Origin: Motacilla alba alba
Lineage: Eukaryota; Chordata; Aves; Passeriformes; Motacillidae
DNA: 64,000 bases
NCBI RefSeq assembly: GCF_015832195.1
Contig: NC_052016.1
Span: forward strand, 85,070,547-85,134,546
Reading direction: 5' to 3'
Position 1 is the first letter of the stretch; the number at the start of each line of letters is the position of its first letter. Both the position numbers and the translations under genes were made by a program. The notes under the pieces were generated by a model. The model was not told the DNA's origin and searched no databases. It was given only the letters and a program-made list of their open reading frames with translations. Shown in pieces: positions 1 through 9,600 of this stretch.

Positions 1-572
1 CGAACTGTCTGTAAGGGGATGAGTTTCTTAATAAGGATAGGATAGGATGGGATAGGATAATAAAGCAATTGATCAGCCTTTTGCAATCATGGAGTCAATG
101 CTTATTATTACCCAGCTGGGTGCCTACAGCTACAATGTTTCATACCAAGAGGAGTATTATAGCCCTAACCTGTGCATTAAACATGACAGGCAGCATCACT
201 TCCTTTTTCCCCTCTGCAGCCATGAGATACAGGAAATAGAGAAGGAAAGATAATGCTTGCTATTTCCCTAACCAAAAAATGTAAATGTTTATATTTGTTT
301 GGCAAGGAAAAGTCTTTTTCTCATCTCCCTTGAATTTCCCTGGACAGCCTGTGCATACACAGAGCATTGAGTTACACATCTCTACTTTCTCCCACAGGAG
401 CTGAGGAGATAACCTGCAGTGCCAGGGGAGCACTGAGGTTTGGCCAGGTCAGCTACTGAACGATGGAGAGGCCCAAAACTATTTGCCCAGGGCCTGAGGC
501 AATGGATCAGAGCAGACAGAGAAAAGCTGAGGGTCAGCAGATGTCAGCACAGGAGGCTCCCCCAGTACTTAC
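1..572. other. Intron at left edge
   Basis: Intron of the SLC15A1-like gene. A short GGATA/GGATG tandem tract occurs at about 36-60. Nothing else is recognised. Confidence 0.6.
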
Positions 573-659
573 ATCATACTTCTCACTTGCCCAGTCCAGC
601 CAGTGCTCTCTCTTGGGGAACTCCTTGCTGCGATGCCGAAACCTGTTTTTGATGGCAAA
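573..659 (-). CDS. SLC15A1-like coding exon J (cytosolic loop), last exon in window
   Basis: Acceptor TCTCCTCAG and donor GAT|GTAAGT; 87 nt, phase 0 at both ends. Encodes [20 protein letters not shown] then LDWASEKYD, a hallmark stretch of PEPT1. The next expected exon (the family's TM7 region) is not found between 1 and 572, so the gene continues beyond the left edge. Confidence 0.95.
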
Positions 660-3600
660 CTGAGGAGAGACAGAATTATGTTTAATGGTGCTACAAATAT
701 TTAAAACTACATTGTCATTAGAGATGATGCTCCTGGCTTCTTGTGTTTAGAGGGTGCTAAAGGTGACTCGACTTCTGTTACCCACTCCGATCATCTAGGG
801 AAACATTATTTTGAAGGCCTCACACTGCATAACCAGCAGAGCGTGCACTTGGGGTTAGGTGGACCAAACACCTCAGAGCAGTCCCTCTCAACATGGGTTG
901 CCGCGAGGAGCTGGAAGATCTGCATTCTTCAGAATTACTTATGTACAACAGTAAATAGAGTAGTGTCTTATGGACAGAGCTGAATGGCTGTAGGAGTACA
1001 TTTTAATATGAGAAACTAGGTAGGTATGTCTCACACCTTGACATTGAATATACACAAATATGGTCCCAAAGAACTCCTAAGATTTTCTGCATGGAATAAC
1101 ATTTACAGCCAAGCTGGGCCTTAGGAGCAGCACTTTAAGTAATGGCCAAAGTCACCTACAGAGATTTGATTTTGACATGCTCTTGACTCAGCTCAAGGCA
1201 TGTTTGTCTCTTTCTGCATAAAGGGGCACAAATGTGGAAGGAATGATTCCCAAAAGATGGGTTAAGTTTTTACATAACACTGACACCTTATTTTGTTTCC
1301 TGTATGTATAAATCTGCATATAAAGAAAGATATGCATAAAATGCACCAAAATGTGGAGGTGTCAGTAAGAAGCCTTCTGTAATAAAGCAAAAACTTCATA
1401 AACTTTCCTCATTTTAAGACAGATTGCTGATTTAGGCACATTATCAGAAGAGCTTTAGGAATGGCTGCCAGGGGTTTGGGGAATGTAGGCAGTACTTACT
1501 CCAACACACTTGGAAACTTCAAGCATTATATTTCCTTGCGGTTTAACTTTCTTGTACATTTTGCTTCCAATTACGAACACAACTACAATGTGCAAACAGA
1601 AACCAAAAGCAACTCAGGATTAAATTAAAATAGTGGCAAATAATTTGGTATAGAAACACAAGTCAAGGAGGTAATCAGGGAATAAGCCTCCCAAGAAGCA
1701 ATGCAATTGCCTATTCACATGCTATCATACACTAAGACCAATCAAATTAATACCAGCAGATTGCTTCGATTCAAGACAAAAAACTAAATCTGGAAGCTCT
1801 TACAGTAAGTGCTCAGTGGGAGGTTTGCTCAACTGAGGGATGGTCAAAATGAGGGCATTTAGGACCTTGACTCTGGCCTTGCGGTAGAGGCTCCTTTCCA
1901 GGAGCTCACGATGCTGCAGCTCACATCATGCAAGGACACTCAAGACTCTGCCTGAACTGCAGGACTGGCCAAGGTGTCCTCTGCTCCCAGCCACATTGCT
2001 CAGCCTCATCATCCCGCACAAAGGGCAGGACACAGGCAAACCCCCACAGCTGCCGTCCAGCCTGGGCTGGGCTCAAGGCAAGGCGAGGTCACTGGTAGCC
2101 AGGTGGACTCCCAGTTGGGACCATGAAGGACAAGGAGCATGAGGGATACTGCAGTACGTAATGGCACCCCCAGTTTCTTGGTCAGCAGTAAGGCTCAGTG
2201 GCACAGCTGGTAAAAATGCAGGTCTTTGAGCAGAACTAACATATCAAATATGGGATTTCTCCAGCGCAGGAACAATTACCTCACACAGTTTATAACCCTG
2301 GATTAGAGATAATGTCCAAAAACACATATCTTCTGAGAGTTCTCACCCTACATTCAAAAGATCAATTTGTACACACCAGTAATCCAAGAAACACTGGCAG
2401 TAATTTACATAATGTACAGATTTCATGGATATATTCATGCCTCAGCCCAGCCCCACCCAACTCTCCTGCCAAATCAGACTCTTCTATGAAAGCGAGTGCT
2501 TCAGATTAATCCTACCCACCTCCACACCCAGGAAAAAATGAAGTCAAAAATCACAGAAATGATCAGGTATTAGAAGTCAATACCAGTGGATTTCTATCAA
2601 ACTTTCATTATTCTGACATTGTTATCATCTAATTACCAATGCAACAGGATGGCAAGAGAATCACCTACCCAAGGCAACAGCCATGAGGGCAGCAGGAACT
2701 CCAAAGGCAAGCGGATAACATTCCTGTTTGGTATGAATGCCACACTCTGAAACTAAAGTAAAAATAAAAGCCCCAGTCAGCACTGCAGATATTTTCCATA
2801 TGGTTTCTGTTCTTTGCATTCACTGAAAACTCACAGGGGAACAACAAACAGTCCACTGACATCCTCAGAATGGAGGATCAGTATCCAACTTATCTCTCAA
2901 TACTGGAAAGGGGATTTACGTATCACAGAACGGTTCAGGTTGGAAGGGACCTCTGGGCATCATCCGGGCCACGCGCCCTGCTCAGCTAGGGCTGCCTGGA
3001 AGCAATTGTCTAGGACTGTGTCCAGATGGCTTTTGAGTATTTCCACAGATGGAGACTCCACAACCTCCTTGGCAGCTTGTGCCAATTGTTGCTTACCCTC
3101 AGAGTGAAAAAGCATTTCCTGATGTTCAGAGGAAACCTCCTGTATTTCAGCTTGTGCCCATTGCCTCTTGACCTGACACTGCGTACCACTGAGGAAGGCC
3201 TGGCTCTGTCCTCTTCATTTCCCATCAGGTATTTTTATACTTGGATAAAATGCCCCCTTGGCCTTCTCTTCTCCAGGCCAAACAGTCTAAGTCTCTCAGG
3301 ACATCCTCATAGGAAATTTACATCTAGTTTTACACTGAGACATGAAGAATTACACTAAAAGGGTTAAAAGCATGCCCTTAGTGAGAAAGGAACTAGATTA
3401 CAATAGTTTTGGGCTAAGTTAATAAACAAAGATTCTAGTGATCTAAGTGCAACTAGTTGAAACAAAATCACAATCACCAACCCTCTTCCCTCCTTGGCAT
3501 TAGTCCAAGATTTGACTCTTATCAACTTCAGCTGTATGAAATAGAAGACTAAACAAAATCATTACATTCTTCACCATACTTCTTCTAAGAGGAGAATTAG

Positions 3601-6600
3601 AGAGTATGATTTGGAAAAAAATGTTAGCTTACAGATAATTCATCTCTTGATTTAGTTGTATTAGTCTTCTGGTCAAACCTTTCCAGGCTGAAACAGGTTA
3701 TCACTTCCCTCAGCTCAATTTGTCTTTTTTTTCCAAGGAATTTTTCACCCTCTGTCAGCAAAGAAGTAAACTACATGCTGTGCCCTATGCATCTCTACTT
3801 CCTTTTTTTAATGAAAGGATAGAATTTGCTTTAAGCAAACATCCAAAACTGTTCTACAGGGTCTTTTCCAGGGAAGAAATCCAAAGGCCAGAAAGTTCAG
3901 ATCAGTGCTTTTGGGTTATTCCAGAATTCACATGCGGTTTCCTTGCTTTTGAGAAAAGCAGCCTTCTGAAACTGCTGGCAAGTGCATCCATACAGCACCA
4001 TCTGTGCAAGCTTGCCACAGAAATCCATATGCAGATAGGTTAGCAAATTGCTGGGTGGTGTTTAGCATCATGCTATTCTTCACAAGCAAAAGAGAACATA
4101 ACTTTCTTATTTAACAGTATGAACAATTATTTACTTTGTCACATGGATTAATAGATTCCTACATGCAGAGATGCTTCTGCACCTAGCGTGCGCACGTTTC
4201 CAGAGGAGAAGGCTCTCTCTCCCCTTCCTTTCCCAGGAAGCAATACAATTCTTTCTAGTGTGATACTTTAAAGCTATTGGAAGACGTGACACATTTGTAC
4301 CTTCATGGGATTAAAACATACATTAGGCATACAAGCTGTTAGCTCCAGCATGTCTTTTCAGATCTAGTACTTCTGACCCTAAAGGCAATGAAGATCTTCA
4401 ACTGGCTTGTTTTTGAGAGTACCTCATCTCTGAGAAGCCAGATGACACATGGAAGAATATTTCCTAGATAACTCCAGAGAACAGAACTTTAAATTAAACT
4501 GGACTGGACTGCAATCCAACACACCTTTTCTGGTGTTTAACAATTGTCAACAAACATGTGGCCTTACCCATGAGCCATGGGATGACTATAGCAGATATGA
4601 AACTTGCAACAGCAGTGTTCTCATAAAAATAAGAGAAGAACATACTTCTTTGCTTTTCCTACAGTAAAAACAGAAAGATGTTTAGAAAGGCTTAGCCACA
4701 ACCACATTGATCAAAAAATCAGCACCTCTGTTTTCAAAGTTCAAGATAAATAATTAACTATTCTAGACAGATAGTTAATTATCTCCTTCTTCAGCTCCTT
4801 AGGAAAACCCTGTAGCAATGCATCTGTCTAAACATGTACATTATTAGAGTACTACAAGAGTCAAACATGAGTTAGAGTATCTGTGTAACTTAAAATCTGA
4901 AAGACATTGTTACCTGATCATCTTCAAACTGATCTCCACCAAATGCTGACATACAGGGTTTGATCCCACCAGTACCTAAGGCAATAAGGATCAAGCCAAC
5001 CATGGACAGAGCACTGGAATGAAGGAGAAAAGAAAAAAAAAATTGTGTTAGTTCTTACAGCATACATAATAGACTTATTGAAAGACAGCTGAAATTCAAG
5101 TAACATAAACTTAAGTTGTCCCCTCCTTGACCAGCCTGGGAAGGAAAAAATGTGTACCAGGCCACTCACATGTGCACTGCTGCATTATCGGGAGAGCCAT
5201 CCCGGTTGTGATCCGTCAGGTCATTTATGGAGCTCACAGTCAAGACTGCCTGCCCAATTATATAGACAATGGACAGGTAGAGAATAGTCCTGTTATCAAG
5301 AGAGGAGATACATTTTCTTAGATAAGTTAACACACTTACACACAGATAGTTCCACAGTTAAAGCAGAGTTCTGCTTACTTTAAGGATTCCGGGTAATGCA
5401 AACAACTAACAGAATACAGTAAGTTATGGACTGAACTTGTCAGAAGCTGCTATGAAAATCTGACCACATGCCACTGCCACAGTATTTCTATTCTTTTTAT
5501 TGTTATTCTAGGAAGCCTTTAATTCATTAAGCAAGGCACAATAACAAATGGATTTTACGGGTATCACTAGGTCACAGGAAGTAGTTAAATATCCTCAGTG
5601 GTTGCCTTTTTAATGATCAACTCAAGAATGCTATTTTCATATTTTTTATATGCTGAAGATCAAATGGACTACTCTGCAAAACTAAAATCTGCAATTTACA
5701 CTTATTTAAGTATCATTAAACATTCACTATGTTATTTAATATTTTAGGGGCAGGAGTAAAGAAAATAGAAAAATCAAAAATCTGCTTCAAACAAGGCAAT
5801 TCCCCTAAAATACTGTTGTGAACAACAACTCTATAACCCCACCTTCTTTGCTGTAAGTGTACCAACATTTTTACACTCAGATATGAGTGAGAGCAGCACT
5901 GAAGAGCACAGGCTGCAGACTTTCAACCTGACTACCTTGGCCAGGAGGTGCCTAGAATGATAGTACTGCATAATCACCAGCCCAACCCTTTTTTTATGGT
6001 CCAATCCTCTATTCAGTAAGCAAAAGCATGCTCCATTTTACTTTGTTGGACCTGAAGTACGCAACTGAAGTTTAACCCATGTTCACTTGTGTCCCTGGGC
6101 ATCTGTTCAGTAGCACAGACACAGGTCTCCAGTTTGGAGGAAAAGCAGGAGGAAAACAACACAATTATGTGAAAATATTAAAAAACCCCTGCTTTCAGGA
6201 GTAGTCCCAAACCTAATGCAAGGTAGGAGAATGAAGGACAATGCTCAAAGACCAAGAACAATCCAACTATTTGACATAGGCAAGAGATCCTCACAGCAAA
6301 CTTGTAACAGCACCCTGTCACAAGAGGGACCTTGACCAAGTGCCCCTCACTTTGAAACAAGGTTTATCTGACTCAAAATTGCCCATGCATGTAGCAGAGT
6401 AAAAATATCTATAAAGTCGGGCAACGTGGAGTCTGCTGTTTAATGGTATTTAAAAGACAGAGTTTAATGGGATGGTTTTTTAAATGCGCTGCCGTTGAGT
6501 TACTTTATTTACTTAGCAACCAGGGATAAAAGTCTCCAATTAAAGTTGAACCTGAGATGATCTGAAAAGAAACTTCTGGGTTTTATTTGTGAGGCTTACA

Positions 6601-9600
6601 AACCCACTGCAAAGACTTACATAATTGGCACTGCTTTGATGGCATACAATTGAAAAAAAACCCTGTGGTTTCTGTACTATTTTCCCCAAGAAATTCACAT
6701 CCAACCATCTGTGAGCAGGTCCCATCACACTCCTTGACAGACATTGCACCAAGTACATGGACTGTGGGAGACTGGAGTCTCTCCTTTCAGAGTGCTTAAC
6801 AGTGCCTAGGTAATCTCCTCTTCCTCTTGTCCTCACAGATTTTTAAAAATTCTTGTTTATGCCTTCCTCAGGACACCTTGCTGCATTTTTGGGTGTTAAT
6901 ACCTAATGGTATATCCTAAAGCAGGTTTGCTCTGGTTTCAGCCATCCTAACAAGCTCCTGTTAAAGGCCTGGGCCTTTCAGTTGCGGCACTGGCGTATCC
7001 AAGTACCAAAGGAGAAGAGTTGCAAGGTCTGCAGAGTTTCATCTTGATAAAACATGAAAAAGCCAAAATAAATTTAAACAACAAACCACAGCATCGAGAC
7101 AAGCAAGTGCACAATATATTTAGGCTGTAACCTCTAAGACATCCAGCTAGTTGCAGAGAGTTTGCACTGCTCAGAGCACACACAGCCCTGGGCTCCCAGG
7201 GGCTGTCCCTACAGCAGAAGACGACAGTGCAGCTGACTGCACAGCACATCTCTAATCTCTGGGAGACCTTTGGCAAGTCTGCTTACACTCATGGCTCATA
7301 ACCATCCATAAAATTTTACTGTGCTTTTTCTCAGGCAAAGTAAACACTTTTAGAATCAGAACATCAGGAAAGGAGAGGGAGATAAAGCCATTGGAAATAA
7401 CCTGGTTATATGTCAAAGCACTGCAGAGGTACTATCCTGACCAACTAGCCTGCAGCTAAAGACACTAAAGACCTCATTTAGAGAAAAAATTGCTACTCAG
7501 TGATACCCCTCACTGATCTGTCAATTCTGAAATCACATTGTATTTTAAAGCTTATTCTAAGGCCCAGTTAACACCAGACAACACAGTAATTCACTATTTC
7601 ATTGGCCACTTGCAACAGGTAGATAGACTGTCCTATGTAATTCTAATCCCCAGTATCTATTTTCACAGCTTGGTGAATACTCTCCTTAGTTTTGCTTACA
7701 TTGTGCCCAGGTGAGAGGAAAAACATGCAGCATGCTGGGAAAGCATGTTACCACCCTTAACCAACTAGCAGATCTGGAACATTTGTTAACTCACAGTGCA
7801 GTTTCAAGTCTGAGCTGAATCAGTGAAAACCTCCAGCTTTGCTGAAATAACACAAACTATCCTGGAGTAGTCAACACCAGCTCTGAAGCTGTTGTTCACA
7901 GCTGCAGTTTTAGGTGATGATTTACGTAACACTGGTTTCAGATCAGCTTTCAAGATCTTTGGCTGCTTTCTGAGGAAGCACTCACTTGAACTTTCCCAGC
8001 CAAGAGTCCGCAATGATTGCTCCAAGGATCGGCGTCAAGTAACACAGAGCAACAAATGTGTGGTAGATGGCAGCAGTGAAGTTGGCGTCCCAGCGCAGGA
8101 AATTTATGCAATATATAATGAGCACCCCTGTAGGAAGAACATCAAAACAACAGGTTAAAAACACAAGTCAGGCCTGGGTAATGCTCAGCACAAGGAGACA
8201 AGGGACATACCTGCTGTGACAAAGAAGGAGAACTGCTCAAAGAAGTCACTGTTGATGATGAAGGAGGCTCTGAAAGGGAAGCTAGAGAGGGGCCGCTGGA
8301 GGCAAGAGACAATGTGAGCTCAGAGCTGTGCAACCCAGACTAGCACTCTTCACTGCAACCCACAGCTCAAGCAAGCTCAACATGGACTCAGTGGGTAGGT
8401 ACGCAGGGTCTGGAGGCTGCACAGGCTTCTGTGGGATGACAGTCATTTACCTGAACCAAGAGTCACTTGTCACTTTCCTCTCTTGGTCGCCAGAGATCTG
8501 CACACCTCTCATCTGCCCTTTGCAAGAGACCTTTAGCAATGCTAGATGCAGACCTACAAGTGTTGCACTATGCACATCTGAGGTCTCCAGCACCTCACCC
8601 TTTCAGCAATCTTCACTGGCATCTAAAAATACGCAAAAAGCCAATGCTTTTGGAAAAACAAAAAATCAAAACCCAAGGCCAACCAAAAATGCACCAAACC
8701 CCTGCAGTCCACCAGTTAGAAGCCTGACGCTCTTTTTAAGTAATTAAAACAAATAAACATTTAAACTTTTCATTGAAACAAATCTCTCAAGAAAACTTCT
8801 TATCCTTAAGAATACTCTGCTTGACAATGAATCTTTCATTTCTACAGACCTGATAACAGAACAGTCTTTATTCCTAACCTAAATTGGCATGGCTTTGGCT
8901 GCCAGGTTGACTGAGCCTCCACCTGCTGCAACAGGCATGTCCATGGTCAACATCATGCAGTTCTGGCCATTGAGACAATGGTTATAAAGCATACATCAGG
9001 TACAAACCTGACAGAGTCACTAGAACTGCAATTTTAATTTCTTATCACCTACTTGTCTTCGTGGAGTGGATGAATATATGATATAATTTCTAATAAAATT
9101 AGTGGGGACGCAATTTAAGCACAATCCTCCCTTTTAATCTTTTTTATGGGTTTAATCCTGCAAGTAGCAATTAATCAGATTTTGAAGACATTTCAAAACA
9201 TTCCAGAGGCAAAACAGTTCTTCTCCATGCTCAAGTTTCATTTAAAAATGGCATTGTTTGGATTGCAAACTTTTAGGAATTTAACTAACCTTTATTTTGT
9301 GTGAAACAGGAAGAAGTTAACTTTGCAGAACAAAGGGAAAAAAACTTGAGACAGGGAAATCATGCCTGACACAAGAAAATTGGAGAGACACTGTCTCCAG
9401 CAAAGTCTCAACAAACAGCACAACACTTGGGTGCTACAACAGGCTTTTTTGGGGGAATTCTGCAAAAGAAATGAAAATAAGAGAGTGGCAGGAGCATTGT
9501 TGCCTGATCGGACTCAGTCATGAGGGTGCCTGAGCAGCGCTGGCCTTCGTTGTTTGCAGAACCAAGTACTGCATACCCTACCCATGATAAGCAGGCTTCA

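Noticed and set aside
8142..8333. A 63-codon Ser-rich minus-strand frame over the TM1 exon
   Set aside because: Wrong frame of exon C. The frame that continues into exon D without a stop gives the transporter TM1.
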